Below the pieces are notes generated by a model. It was not told the origin of the DNA. It made no database searches and worked only from the letters and a program-made list of their open reading frames with translations. DNA of 64,000 nt, from NCBI GenBank assembly GCA_035079385.1, contig JAVHKY010000003.1:15101001-15165000 (forward strand). Direction: 5' to 3'. A program made the translations under genes and the position numbers. Numbering within the stretch: position 1 is the stretch's first letter; each line of letters opens with the position of its first letter. Positions 23,361 to 34,897 of this stretch are shown here, in pieces. Source of the DNA: Aspidiotus rigidus (taxonomy: Eukaryota; Arthropoda; Insecta; Hemiptera; Diaspididae).

Positions 23361-23993
23361 ATGTGTACCTACTGCAAGGTCAACGGCCATACTTATGATT
23401 CCTGTTGGGTATTGATGGCTGATAAGAAGAATGGACGTTTTATTCCATCCCGTTACCGTGGAACTCCTGGCAGAAAGCAACAGATTCCACATCAATATCA
23501 GCAATCAATGGGCTACCAGTATCAACAACCAGCACCGATTCAATCAACTCAATCAAATCCACAAGCTAATATGTTTGCTCCATCAAGTTTTTCTAATCAA
23601 CCTATGACTGATGAATTTGGATTTATTGGTAAGCTAAATTCTTTGGTACCAGTAAGTAAAAATTCGAATAATATTTACAAACATTTGTATTATTTAGACT
23701 CAGCCGCTAATCGCTTCTGTGTGATCAATGAAAATTTACTTCATAATGTTCGAATATTAAATCCAAAACTCTTAATTGGGAATTATAAACGTAATGTAAC
23801 TATTGAAGCCACAAAAATAGGTGATATGACCATATTGACTGATTCTGGTTTTAAAATAACACTCACAAATGTTTACTACACTCCAGAGGGAAGTTGTAAC
23901 ATTTTGTCAGTAACACTATTGCAATACTCCGGTATTCATTTTAAGATTGAAAATTTCAAAGCTTATCTATATGTTAAATTCAATTCTCGTTAG
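23361..23993 (+). CDS. Copia gag zinc knuckle and protease (5' truncated)
   Basis: 210 residues. It opens with a nucleocapsid knuckle C-X2-C-X4-H-X4-C (CTYCKVNGHTYDSC), then a Gln/Pro-rich linker, then an aspartic protease domain with LDSAANRFCVI at about residue 112. Ty1/copia proteases normally have D-S/T-G at this point, so DSA is unusual and probably inactivating. The frame is open upstream of the ATG to at least 23,250 with basic residues, so the real N-terminus is in the deleted gag. It ends at TAG 23,991, overlapping the next frame. Confidence 0.85.
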   Translation: MCTYCKVNGHTYDSCWVLMADKKNGRFIPSRYRGTPGRKQQIPHQYQQSMGYQYQQPAPIQSTQSNPQANMFAPSSFSNQPMTDEFGFIGKLNSLVPVSKNSNNIYKHLYYLDSAANRFCVINENLLHNVRILNPKLLIGNYKRNVTIEATKIGDMTILTDSGFKITLTNVYYTPEGSCNILSVTLLQYSGIHFKIENFKAYLYVKFNSR

Positions 23994-26900
23994 GTATGTA
24001 AATATTGCTATTGGATTTCCTACTAATGATGACTTTTATTACATCCAAGCCTCTGTTGGAAAGGAATCAACTGCCCCAATTGTTAATTTAACGTCAAGAA
24101 ATGAAGCTTTAATGTCCAATACTAATCGTAAAATTGAATTACTTCACCAACAATTTGGTCACCTTTCTTATCAGAATTTAAAAGTGATATTTCCCAACCT
24201 ACCAATCCAAAATAAGATCTGTGAAATTTGTTTACAAGCCAAACAAACCCATAAAAAGTTTAATAAAACAAAAAATCGTTCCAGATCTCAAATACTCTTA
24301 GAAAATGTTCATACCGATGTTGATATTCAGCCAGTAAGAAGTATAGAAAATGAAACTTGTTTTGTTTCATTTATTGAGGAATCAACACACTTTTTACACT
24401 TATATGTTTTAAAATCTAAAGCTGATGTTTTCTTTTACTACAAACATTATCTGAATCGAATGATCAATTTGACTAATCGCCCTGGTATAAGTAATTTATA
24501 CTGTGATAATGGGGGTGAATATGTCAACAATCAATATCAAGAATTTCTCACTACCCACAGCACAGTAATGCATAAAACTATTCCTAATACTAGTGCTCTG
24601 AATGGCGTAGCAGAAAGAATGAATAGAACGATAATGGATCGTAATCGAGCTATTCTAATTAATGCAGGACTTCCTAAATCATTTTGGAACTATGGTGTCA
24701 TGGTATCCGCTTATTTAATAAATAGGAGTCCAACTAAGGCTCTACCTGGTAATATCTCTCCTTTTAAGGCGTTTACAGGTAGAAACCCTGTTCATGATAA
24801 CTTACATGTATTTGGGTGTGTAGCATATGTGAAAACGTTGCACCAAGACAAATTATCACACAGAAGCGAGAAGTGCATTTTTATTGGTTATGTACCAAAT
24901 GGATACAAACTTTGGAGTCTAAGATTACATCGTCCTTTATTGGCGCGTGACGTTATATTTGATGATTTATTATTATTTAAAGATTTATCAGAGGAAGAAA
25001 AAGCAAAAATTTTGACTGGTACCCCTCTAAGTAGAGCTAATATTGTTCCACAACATAATGTTAGTAATAATAATCAAATTTTAACTCGTTCACAGACTAA
25101 ACAGCCACAAGCTGAAGTGTCTAGAATGAACAATAATTCTATGAATGACATTCATTTGAATCTTGAATCACTAAATCTTAGTGACGATTCTGAGCCTGAC
25201 AATTCAGTTTATCCGCAAGCTCCTCTTAAACGAAAATATGAACACATAGATCACTCATATTTCAGACCAGATAGTAAGGGTCCTATAAAACCAAAACGAA
25301 TTAAAAGAAATCACAATAACCTAAATTCTGAAACTCTTAACTCTGTTCAGATTGATGAACAATATAAAATTGACGAGTTGGATAAATATCTGTCTGAAAC
25401 TTTAGGTGATAAAAATGCTACTGTTATGATGTTTGTAAATTCTGATGAAGATACTCCATTAAATTATGACGATATTCCTAATAAGCCTGAACCTGAAAAG
25501 TGGTATAAGGCTCATGTTGATGAATTATTAGCCTTAAAGAAAAATGAAACATGGAGACTAGTGGATAGACCGAAGAATTGTAACATTGTTGGCTCTAAAA
25601 CCATCTATCGAACTAAACGTGATAAATATGGTAAAATACTTAAAAGAAAGGCTAGAATTGTAGCTCAAGGCTTTAGCCAAAAACCTGGAATAGATTATGA
25701 TGAAACGTTTGCTCCTGTAGCAAAGATGAATTCTTTCAAAATTTTAATGGCATTATCAGTCAAGTTTGACTTAATTGTTGAACAGATTGATGCCATTTCC
25801 GCTTTTCTACAAAGCAATTTAACTGAAGAAATATATATGGAACCTCCTAAAGGTATTAAATTTGAAGGTGATAAAGTTTGTTTATTGCTGAAAAGCATCT
25901 ATGGTCTAAAACAATCATCTCGAGAATGGAATAAAAGGTTACACCAATTCTTAATCTCAATTGGATTTAACCAATCTAAAACTGATTATTGTGTATACTT
26001 TTTTAATTCTAAAAATGTTAACGATAATTTCTACATTCTCGTTTTTGTAGATGATATTTTATTAATCACTAAAAATAAAGATAGACTGAACAGACTTAAA
26101 TCAAAATTAAGAGAAGCTTTTGAAATGACTGAAGCAGAACCATTATCTTACTATTTAGGAATTAGAGTAGATCGCGATGAAAATAATATTCATCTTTCTC
26201 AAAAGGCATATTTAGAAGATCTTCTCATTAAAACAAGTATGATTGACTGTCATCCTGCCTCAACACCTATGGAAACAAAAATCCCAGTACATGAATTGAC
26301 AGGAGAAAATGTTGAAATTGATGAAAAATACCCATGTAGAAGTGTCATTGGTAGTCTCATGTATGTTATGATATGTACAAGACCCGATCTATGCTATTCT
26401 GTTTGTCTCTTAAGTCGTTACCAATCTAAACCATGTAAAACTTTGTGGAATTTAATTAAGAGAGTACTTAGATATGTTAAAGGAACACTCGATCTTAAAT
26501 TGACTTATACTAAAAATCCTTCTGTTGATCCTATTACTGTTTTTCTAAAGGAATCGACTTTTGGTCGAAGAAGACTAAGAAAGCAATTAATTGAATTAAA
26601 CAGTCAACCACTATACGGTTTTGTTGATGCGAGCTATGCAACAAATGATGCTAAGGCTCACTCAACTAGTGGTATTGTTGTAAAATTATTTGGAAATTTA
26701 ATCATTTGGAGTTCTCGTCGACAATCAATAGTAGCATTGAGCACTATGATTGCCGAATTTTATGCCCTATGTGACATCACAAGAGACTTGATGTGGGTTC
26801 GACAACATGTAGAAACATTAGGCTTAAAATTACACGCACCTACACCAGTCTTTGAAGACAATGTTGGGTGTATTGAAGTTGCGAAAAACCCTGCAAACCA

Positions 26901-27081
26901 TAAAAGAACAAGGCAATTATTAACAAAATTCTATTTTGTCAGGGACAAACTTGGAAAATCAATAAAGTTAGAACAAATTTCCAGTTCAGAAAACCTAGCT
27001 GACATTTTCACCAAGTCCTTGCCTGTTTCCCTTTTTGTTCCATTACGAAAACAATTAAGCCTTAATAACATTAGTAATTAA
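23947..27081 (+). CDS. Copia pol: integrase, reverse transcriptase, RNase H
   Basis: 1,044 codons, +1 relative to the upstream protease frame with a 47-base overlap; the true continuation probably starts within the overlap, not at the ATG. Integrase zinc site H67/H72/C92/C95; catalytic triad D124, D187, E223 (35 residues between the last two, as in DDE integrases). RT begins near residue 515, with YDETFAPVAKMNSFKI, YGLKQSSREW and the FVDD catalytic loop at 700-703. RNase H keeps Asp near 893, Glu near 938 and Asp near 970, but the conserved HID segment reads RTRQLLTKFYF. Long and free of stops, so decay is recent. Confidence 0.93.
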   Translation: MKISKLIYMLNSILVRYVNIAIGFPTNDDFYYIQASVGKESTAPIVNLTSRNEALMSNTNRKIELLHQQFGHLSYQNLKVIFPNLPIQNKICEICLQAKQTHKKFNKTKNRSRSQILLENVHTDVDIQPVRSIENETCFVSFIEESTHFLHLYVLKSKADVFFYYKHYLNRMINLTNRPGISNLYCDNGGEYVNNQYQEFLTTHSTVMHKTIPNTSALNGVAERMNRTIMDRNRAILINAGLPKSFWNYGVMVSAYLINRSPTKALPGNISPFKAFTGRNPVHDNLHVFGCVAYVKTLHQDKLSHRSEKCIFIGYVPNGYKLWSLRLHRPLLARDVIFDDLLLFKDLSEEEKAKILTGTPLSRANIVPQHNVSNNNQILTRSQTKQPQAEVSRMNNNSMNDIHLNLESLNLSDDSEPDNSVYPQAPLKRKYEHIDHSYFRPDSKGPIKPKRIKRNHNNLNSETLNSVQIDEQYKIDELDKYLSETLGDKNATVMMFVNSDEDTPLNYDDIPNKPEPEKWYKAHVDELLALKKNETWRLVDRPKNCNIVGSKTIYRTKRDKYGKILKRKARIVAQGFSQKPGIDYDETFAPVAKMNSFKILMALSVKFDLIVEQIDAISAFLQSNLTEEIYMEPPKGIKFEGDKVCLLLKSIYGLKQSSREWNKRLHQFLISIGFNQSKTDYCVYFFNSKNVNDNFYILVFVDDILLITKNKDRLNRLKSKLREAFEMTEAEPLSYYLGIRVDRDENNIHLSQKAYLEDLLIKTSMIDCHPASTPMETKIPVHELTGENVEIDEKYPCRSVIGSLMYVMICTRPDLCYSVCLLSRYQSKPCKTLWNLIKRVLRYVKGTLDLKLTYTKNPSVDPITVFLKESTFGRRRLRKQLIELNSQPLYGFVDASYATNDAKAHSTSGIVVKLFGNLIIWSSRRQSIVALSTMIAEFYALCDITRDLMWVRQHVETLGLKLHAPTPVFEDNVGCIEVAKNPANHKRTRQLLTKFYFVRDKLGKSIKLEQISSSENLADIFTKSLPVSLFVPLRKQLSLNNISN

Positions 27082-27420
27082 TTTTGAAACAAATTCACAA
27101 TATTATTTCATGCTATATCCATTCTGTAATTCTCAGTTTCAGGAAGATGAATGAAGACTGACGAAGGAACCAGCTCCACTTCAACTTTACGCTGCTTATA
27201 ATTATAATCTTAAGAATCTTAAAATTTTGATATTAAATAAATTTATTGTAACTTTCTATATTATAACTTTCTATATTGTAACTTTCAATCATTGGATTGG
27301 AAATGAATTACAATGATATAATTACTCTCGACTTCTCGCATAACTTTCAAGCATATATATTGAAAATGAATGGCAGATAAATTACGCTCCATTTGTACTA
27401 CTTCTTGAGTTGCGGGGAGG

Positions 27421-27631
27421 TGTTAGAATTCTGACAACTCTATGAGAGTATAGTTAGCGCTGCTATCGGCAGTGTATATAACTAATTTGGCATGACGTAT
27501 CTACTTAGGACTTGTATCTATGTACATGTTCTTGTTAGTATCTTTTCGATAGTAGAAATATATAACGTTGTTGTCTTCGCCATTGCGACTTTATTATTTT
27601 CTTTAACAAAAATCAACTTCAATTTTTATCA
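27421..27631 (+). repeat. 3' LTR of copia element
   Basis: 211 bp; follows the polypurine tract directly and is followed by the target duplication AAATC (27,632-27,636). Confidence 0.97.
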
Positions 27632-27771
27632 AAATCAAGTCAGTGGTGCCATTCAAAAAATTTGTAAACATTCTTTTTGAACGATAACCAATTTAAATTG
27701 TAGGCCCAAGTGTTTCTTTCACTACATGTATTATAAAAAGTACTGTTTGTAATTCGTGTCAAAAACAAAGG

Positions 27772-27837
27772 ATATTGGAACTCGCTTATCCACACTCGCT
27801 TCACTCGTGTGGCTACACTGCGCTCGTTCCAATATTG
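27772..27837. repeat. CG-rich hairpin with attggaac/gttccaat ends
   Basis: Arms atattggaac and gttccaatat enclose a CG-rich core with ctcgcttcactcgtgtgg. It stands out in an AT-rich surround and resembles the structure at 48,186-48,292. Confidence 0.6.
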
Positions 27838-29084
27838 TTCATTTTCGCCACTTATTACAAAATATACTATTTTAAATTTGAAATTTAATTTTTAATTGCT
27901 TTTGAGAAGTTTGATTTTTAAATTATGAGTTTAATAACGGTTAGCTTTATTTTAAATTTTTATTTTTAATTAATTTCGAATATCAATTATTATTAACAAT
28001 TTAATCATCATTCATCTAATTTATTTAATATTGTATTTTTTAAATGAGATATTTTTGTATATAATTATTAATAGAATTTTTTTATTTTATAATTTTTTGT
28101 TGATAAATTATTTCAAAATATAATAAAATCAGAGAAAATAATATATTGTCGGGGTATTCCATTCAAACCTACATGTAATTCATTCATGAACATTGTCATC
28201 AATAAATATTAAAATAGATTGTATCTCTAATCAATCAAATAGAACTACAGACTAAATTATATAAATTCTTTTAATATAATTTTATCAATTCAACATCGAG
28301 GTAACAAATTAAAAATATTTTATTTAATCATCCTGTTATCCTTAAAGATATAATTATCAATTTGATTACCTATTTAAGTCTATTTCCTTATTCAAATTAA
28401 TGTATTGAATTTCAAAAATTTACTTTGTACTAAGAATTGAAATTATTTTTGTTTATAACATTTTTTAATTGGAAAATATTTATTTATATTAACAAAATAT
28501 TTTTAATTTATTTAGTTAAAATAAAAACATTTTTGTCAAATGATAAAAAAAAATATGGCAATTCTTTTTTTAGTTCATCTTAATTCATGTTTTTGATGAA
28601 ACTTTGCGGCACACCTGAGGCGGGCTTGCGGCACAGTGATGTACCGCGGCACATTGGTTGAGAAACACTGCAATAGGGGTATGTGTGACCAAAGACCAAA
28701 CATATGTCAAAATGTGAAAAACGTGAATTTTACACCTTCTCCCCTCGAAAAAGTGGCTCACCGGAGGGGTGAGGGTGGTGAGTTTTTTTCTGGGTATAAC
28801 GGCACCCTAGTCAATAATTTCCAGGAATAAAATCTTTGATAGCAATTTTTTTGTTTTCCCCCTCCTTATTACATTTATAATTCCTGGATTATAAACAACT
28901 TTTTCGCTGCAATAAACATTGTATACAGTTTATGTAGTTGAGTGTTTCTTAATCACGATCGCTTCCAAATACGAGAATTTTTTCGCCCCAGAAACGTTCA
29001 GCTGGACTCAACGCAGCCATACTAGCCCGTGATACTCTAGAAGATTTTCGGGTTTCCGAGCTGGACGCTGTAATTCAGATGCCA

Positions 29085-30371
29085 CAATCAAACTGAAGAA
29101 GATAGCCTTTGCGGCGTTGAAGAAACGACAGTTCTGCACACCTGTCAGCCTCAACAAATAAAGAATGCATTTAGTTCCATTCTATGGCTAAAGATCTTAA
29201 CAATCCTACAAAACACAGAATGCTTCGTTATCTGCTAAGGATCATCTGTAGTTACTTGAGTTGCAGAGAGGTCGAACAGAGACGTCTGCTGGCACAGTGA
29301 GAAGAAGCGTAATGGGCTCTGTTTTAGGCGCTACCTTGTGGAACATCGCATTTAATGGTCTATTCAAGTTGAAGCTGCCACCAGGGGTGCAGCTCATATT
29401 CTACGGCGTCGACACACTAGTGGTTGGCTCAGCCGACACTGTTGCCGAGGTGGAGAGTGACCCATTGGATCAAGACGGCTGGATTAAGCTTGACAGTTGA
29501 CAAGACAGGGGCCATTGTTTTCACGACCTGTTGAAAGTTTAATCCACCCACCTTTCGCATCCAAGGTGTGGACGCCATGACCAAGAAGAAACTGAAGTAC
29601 CTGGGGCTCTGGTTTGACAGCAAGCTCAGCTGCGCCACCATTTTGTGAAAATGGCGGAGAAAGCTTACAAGTAATGTCAAACCAGGGAGGACCAAGAAAA
29701 GCTATAAGAAGACTCTATATGAGTGTAGCAATATTCGTCCTCCTTTATGGAGCCTCGGTGGGGGCCGATTCCGCAAAGATTGAGTATAGAAGAAGGGAAA
29801 TGGAAAGAACCCAACAAAGACCTGCACTTAGGAGTGTTAGTAACTACCGCACTGAGTCGACGAATGCTCTTTGCATATTAGCACGGACGTGATCTGCTGG
29901 CAGAAAAGCAAGTAGTGGTGTTCGAGAAAAAGAAGAAGGCAAGGGGTCAAGCAGAAAGCCAGTGTGGAATGAGCAACTTGCCCAGACAGGAAAGGGCGAG
30001 TGGACCAGTGTGCTAATACGTGATCTTGGCAAGTGGATGGACCAAGACCATGACCAGATGAATTTCTATCTTACACAAATGATGAGCAGCCATTGCACAA
30101 AATGGGGGAAGTTGACCAACAGTTGTGTTCACGCTGTGATAGGGAGCGGGATGATGGACCACAACACACCTTCTTTGAGTATGAGGCGTGGAGACGTGAG
30201 CGGGGTAAGCTAAAACAGTCCCTCCTTGAGGTCGGCAAATATGAAGAACTCACCCCAAGTAATCTGGTTCCATGTATACTGCGAACAACAGAGGCATGGA
30301 ACCATGCATCTACATTTGCCGCTAAGGTAATGAAGAAGAAAATGAACGCGGAATGGGAGAGACAGATGTGA
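29085..30371 (+). pseudogene. Decayed R1-clade LINE (reverse transcriptase and C-terminal CCHC)
   Basis: Multiple frames together read through R1-like RT. 29,110-29,260 carries AFSSILWLKIL-like text. 29,300-29,490 reads MGSVLGATLWNIAFNGLF and LPPGVQLIFYGVDTLVV, where the catalytic YADD has become YGVD. 29,590-29,890 reads YLGLWFDSKLSC, AIRRLYMSVAIFVLLYGA, then YRRREMERTQQRPALRSVS. 29,960-30,060 reads GEWTSVLIRDLGKW and MNFYLTQMM. 30,093-30,371 ends with CSRCDRERDDGPQHTFFEY, a CCHC knuckle whose last Cys is Tyr. Frame breaks and the lost catalytic residue make it dead. Confidence 0.88.
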
Positions 30372-33060
30372 AGACACGTTGTGGCCTCTCATACCTACGT
30401 GTACCACTCACCATGCTGCTGCTGCTGCTGCATCTTTCGTCAGCATCATCATACACGAGGCACTCAGAAGGGAGCGCCAATGGAAGGAGAAAAAAAAATT
30501 GAAAAAAAAAATATAAAAGAAGAAGAGGAGGTCTGAGAGGCCAAAGTCGCCAAGCACTGCTCGTGAACTCCTAGCGAGTTGGCGGCTGGAAGCTCTGATG
30601 GAGGAGTAGATACGCGTGCGTCTATGGTATAGGACTACTTGAATTCCAGGTTGAGTGCTGAGCGCTCCCTCGATCAGTAGGGTAGACACCTGTATTGGCC
30701 TCATTGACGGACATTATACAGCGCGCGGAACTCAAGGAGAAATGGAGCCAGGCCACTCTCAATTTGAGCCCTCTGGACTACTGACGCAACGCCGTAAGAG
30801 GTGGTACCGGTGCCAGAGGTGCGATTTTTAGGGGACCATTTTGGACGTGTGTGCACCCTCATACACTTCCCCCCCCCCTCCTCTCCCTTTCAAATACGAT
30901 CAAAAATTATGGTACGAATAGTTTGGAATAGTAATATGAAACTTTGAATTGTGTCTGTAAAAGAAATCAAAATTCAACAGTTTGATGGCGTTATTCTGGC
31001 TTTTCTTCGAGCTATTCGAAATTTTTAACTAACGTTTTTCATAGGCTACAAAGTTGAACTGCGTTATTTGTTAGCTAGAAGCGGAAAAATGTGAGCGTGG
31101 AAAAATTATGGATTCATTACCGTACCGAGTTCATCATATTTATAAGCGTATTTATTTTATCGGTTCTTGTTCTCATTTAATTGTTGAAATAGTCCCAATT
31201 GAAGCTCGGTGAACGTATCGAAAAAGGTGGATGAGTCAGGATCTACGAACTTTAAACCGGTAAAGAATGGGATGTAGTGGTAAACTAAATATGATACAGG
31301 TAGAATTAAATGCGAGCCAGAATTTTTTAAGAGCAGCTCCGGTACTCGCAGCAGCTGGGGGGCCGGTTATTGATTCTGGGACTAATTTTGAGTTCATTGA
31401 GTATGGTAAAAAATCGGTTCTTGAATTGATTTCTAGTTTCTTGAAGTTCATTAGGTATGTTGAAAAAACGTTACCTACTTAGAATAAAAAAGACGAGAAA
31501 AGTAGTCACAAAAGTGTGATGTACATTCACAAAATATGTGCTTGTATCACACTTTTTATAACTGTTGAAGAAGAAAAACCTTTGCCATACAGACTTGGTA
31601 GATCTGTACGACGCCGTACATTATGTAGATTAAGTTCAGGTAAAACGTGCACTTGAATACATCAAACAACAGCTATCGTACGAGTGTAGGCGGGTGCAAC
31701 TCCGACGTTACTTTATTGGTGTAGTATAGTTTTGAGAATATTGCTGGAAAAAGTAAACGTAGGTACCGAGAAGTGAGCGCGGTGAAAAAGTTTGATGCAA
31801 TTCATTCTGATTGGAAAACATCGAATGACAAGCACGTACTATCAAAATAGTAGAATTATTTATGACTAACTAGTCTTTTCATTTGACGGCCACATCAAGA
31901 ATAAAAACGGTAGGAGAATTTTTTTTTCCTCTATCCAGTTCATTTCGGCTGTAGTTACGAGGGAAGATCCTAGATGACTTCACATATTATAAGAATGAAA
32001 AATTGGCGTTTACCGGTTATTGATCTAGTTCCAATCATTCCTAAGTGAACGTGGGATGTACCTGTTTCTTCTTTTTTTATCGAGCTGCTGGACCGGTGGG
32101 GATTGCGCGCAACCGACAACCCTGGGAATTAACTTGCCGCAACTTCATTTTGGTAATCTCTCTGCGGGATAACAAAAATGAAATGTTGGACTTGTTTATG
32201 AATATCCGATAAATCATGTTCATACATTCTACTTTAATGCAGAGGTTATACTCGGAAAACGGATTAAAAATGGATAATTTTTTTTAAAAACCTTCACGGA
32301 AGATGAATCGCAGAAGAGTACTCGTTCGCTAATTCGTTTTAACTTGTCTAAATTGTGTGGACCAGACACTATGCTCGGGTGTGCGTAAAATTTAGATACC
32401 TGGCACTTATGTCAAACGAGTTATGAAATTGGAACTTGTACAAAGGTTCCTCTTCTACCTTCGGTACAGCTGCTGTTTGAGTCACGTAGTGTATTATTTG
32501 TTTTAAAAATAATATTTCAAAGACTTCTTTCGTTTATACGGATTTGCCGACGCTCATTTCTGTGAATCGCGTTTATTTACAAATGAGTCTGCGCGACTCT
32601 GTATCTGGTACCTACTTCTCGCACCTAACTTACATTTTACGCTTGAAAAAAGGCTTAAGGATGTACGATTACATACAGGTAGTACATCAGCGTGTGTTCA
32701 AATAAACACGAACATAACACTTATATACTCACAGGTAGGCATCAAAATGAAAATGGGTGCTTCAATTAGATGCTTTTAACGCTTTTAGTTTGGAGTTAAT
32801 GTATTTAAATTATACGTTATTGTCATGTATACTGTTTCATAGGTCCAATTTACAAAGGATTTATAATCTTTCTCAGCAAATGGACGTTTCATCACAAAAA
32901 ATTGAAAAGATGCAGAGTATTACTTTCCATTGAAGAGTACTGTAATGAAGTACTAAAACCGATATTATTGAAGAGAAATGTCTCCTCGCGAATGATGACG
33001 AAGGGTAGTCAATCTGATCAAAGATCTAGATGACATTACGAGTTCCAGGAAAATGAAAGT
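30372..33060. other. LINE 3' flank and region without recognised genes
   Basis: 30,372-30,790 is probably the LINE 3' UTR (contains a CTG/CAG-repeat run at 30,414-30,430 and an A-rich tract at 30,490-30,520). From there to 33,060 only a short inverted-repeat element (31,500-31,565) is visible. Confidence 0.4.
31500..31565. mobile_element. Second copy of the tiny gtagtca inverted-repeat element
   Basis: Reads agtagtcacaaaagtgtgat, then gtgcttgtatcacac; the reverse complement of the 20,769-20,853 copy with differences. Confidence 0.45.
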
Positions 33061-34510
33061 TCAGGGCTACTGGAATTTACAATGGGTACGATTCATTTGA
33101 GTTCCGACGAACGCAAGCTTCACATCAATCAGCTTGAACTCTTGGCTGCCCTATTTGGCCTAAAATCCTTCGCAAAAGAACGCTCAGACGATAACATATT
33201 GCTCCGCGTAGATAATACGACAGGGGTAGCTTCCAATTCCCGCATCTCAATGAAATTGCTTTCCAAATCTGGCAATTCTGTGAAAGGTGAAAAATAAGTG
33301 TTTTTGCCTCCTATATTAATTTAACAGAAAACTCAATAGCCGGCGGGGAGTCGCGAAAATCGGATATTGAAACTGAATACGAATTATGCGACAGCACCTT
33401 TAACACAATTTTGTCCAACCTAGGCACCCCGTAAGTGATCTGTTTGCATTGCGAAAGAATTTTAAATGCAAACGTTATTTTTTTTGGAAACGCGACCAAG
33501 GATCAAAAGTGATTGGTGACTTCACCGTCACCTGGTCCAAAATAAAATTTTATGCTTTCCCTCCTTTCAGCATGATCTTAAGGATCTACAGAAAATTAAA
33601 GACGATAGAGCAGGAGGAATTGTACTAGTCCCAAACTGGCCGCGTCGGCCGTGGTTCCCAGACTTCAATGATCTACTTATATCTGAACCAATGTTTTTCT
33701 GCTTTCTTCTGACATCAGGAATTCGTACTCCGTGGAAAAGCCTTCCCCTGGTGGCCGGGAGGTTATCAGGGAAGCTCTAATCGAAAGAGGCAACTTACCA
33801 TCCACGACAGAGATTATATTAGCTTCAATTCCGAAATCAACCCCATCCACGAACACACACCGGCTCTAAAGCGACGGTGGATTTATTGTCACGCAAACAA
33901 CGTACAACAGTTTGAACCGTCCAAAAATGAGGTACTGCACTTTCTTACTGAACAGTTTGAAGCCGGTCTATCATACAGCACGCTAAACTGCACGAGAGCA
34001 GTGAAGCCATCAGTAATGGAGAACCAAACAATGAAACGGTTTTCAAAGGAATCGAAATGACCCGCCCTGGACAACCCAAATATAATGCGATATACTTGGG
34101 ACCCACGATGTGTACTCCTGTTCTTACGTGGTTACGGGTCATCGTTTACAGACCCTACAAACGATTCAACTCCAAAATATCCAAGGATCACAAAATTGCA
34201 TAAAGATTTTCATTCCGGACCACATAAAAACTTCAGGTAAAGGAAAACTACAACCAGTCCTAATCATCCCCTTTTACTCCGAACTTCAAGTCTGTCCAGC
34301 CCACACTTTGAAACATTATATAGAAATCTCAAGTCTTCTTCGCGGTAACATGAAACATCTATTTATTTCTACCTGCCCTCCTGTAAAAGCGGTAACCACC
34401 CAAATACGGAGTAGGTTCTAAGCAAAAGAGGAGTCGACAAAAAATTCAAGTCGCACAGTGCCCGCCATGCGGCTACGTCAGCAGCTCAACGGGAGGAATC
34501 ATGATAGATA
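33060..34510 (+). pseudogene. Decayed DIRS-type retroelement: RNase H and tyrosine recombinase
   Basis: 33,082-33,297 reads DERKLHINQLELLAALFGLK and LLRVDNTTGVAS, the RNase H start typical of DIRS elements. 33,330-33,640 in mixed frames continues AGGESRKSDIETEYELCDST, KIKFYAFPPFS and IVLVPNWPRRPWFPDFNDL. 33,930-34,050 reads EVLHFLTEQFEAGLSYSTLN. 34,110-34,421 is the recombinase core, VTGHRLQTLQTIQLQNI (box I Arg) to LRGNMKHLFISTCPPVKA. 34,440-34,500 reads SKRGVDKKFKSHSARHAATSAA, the H-x-x-R box II. The tail with the catalytic Tyr is missing, and there are stops throughout. Confidence 0.88.
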
Positions 34511-34740
34511 CTAGCGATGGGCGGTTATCGGTTATTAACCAATTAATCGGTTTATTCTTTGTAAAATTAACCGAAAAACCAGTTTATTTGTGATCAACAT
34601 TCTACCTGAAAAACCGGTTAATAAGAGCGTATAAACTGATTAACCACCAAAATTTAAAATCTTTCAACAATTGTGAATTTCAATTGATAATTTGACAAAA
34701 GGCACGCCCTGAAGGTGCACACCTGGGTTTACCAGTTAAT
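34500..34740. repeat. Degenerate ggttaataacc-type repeats
   Basis: Many overlapping pieces of ggttattaacc, accggttaata and similar, partly palindromic. A related texture occurs at 4,020-4,290 and 36,829-36,905. Confidence 0.5.
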
Positions 34741-34897
34741 AACCAAGTTGAAATAATACAGTACAAAAAAAGACTGGAGGATGAATCCTTTAAGAAGAAT
34801 TTTGTGAGTAGCACATCCTGTTTGGCTGACAACATTTTTCTGTAGTAGTAAATTTTGTATTACATTTACTTTTTCAGACCAAATTCCTCCAGGGATG

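Larger units (their letters stand above)
22941..27631 (+). mobile_element. Ty1/copia LTR retrotransposon, gag-deleted
   Basis: Two 211-bp LTRs, 5-bp target duplication AAATC on both sides, a tRNA-iMet half-molecule primer-binding site, a polypurine tract (tgcggggagg, 27,411-27,420) touching the 3' LTR, and a copia-order pol (protease, integrase, RT, RNase H). Almost all of gag before the zinc knuckle is missing: the site from 23,166 to the knuckle at 23,361 is only about 200 bp. The gag deletion, the frame break at 23,947-23,993 and altered protease and RNase H motifs suggest it is no longer autonomous. Confidence 0.95.
21949..28670. mobile_element. Non-autonomous hAT element (about 2.0 kb) enlarged to 6.7 kb by a copia insertion
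   Basis: Begins CAGTGTTTCTCAACC and ends in the exact inverted repeat GGTTGAGAAACACTG. It is flanked by the exact 8-bp duplication CAATAGGG (21,941-21,948 and 28,671-28,678). Without the copia element it would be about 2.0 kb. The remaining interior is extremely AT-rich (22,440-22,850 and 27,860-28,590) with no transposase. A 65-bp hairpin sits at 27,772-27,837. Confidence 0.92.

Noticed and set aside
31267..31482. 71-codon frame beginning MGCSGKLNMIQVELNASQ
   Set aside because: A mirror frame is open on the other strand, there is no recognised motif, and no splice or promoter context.
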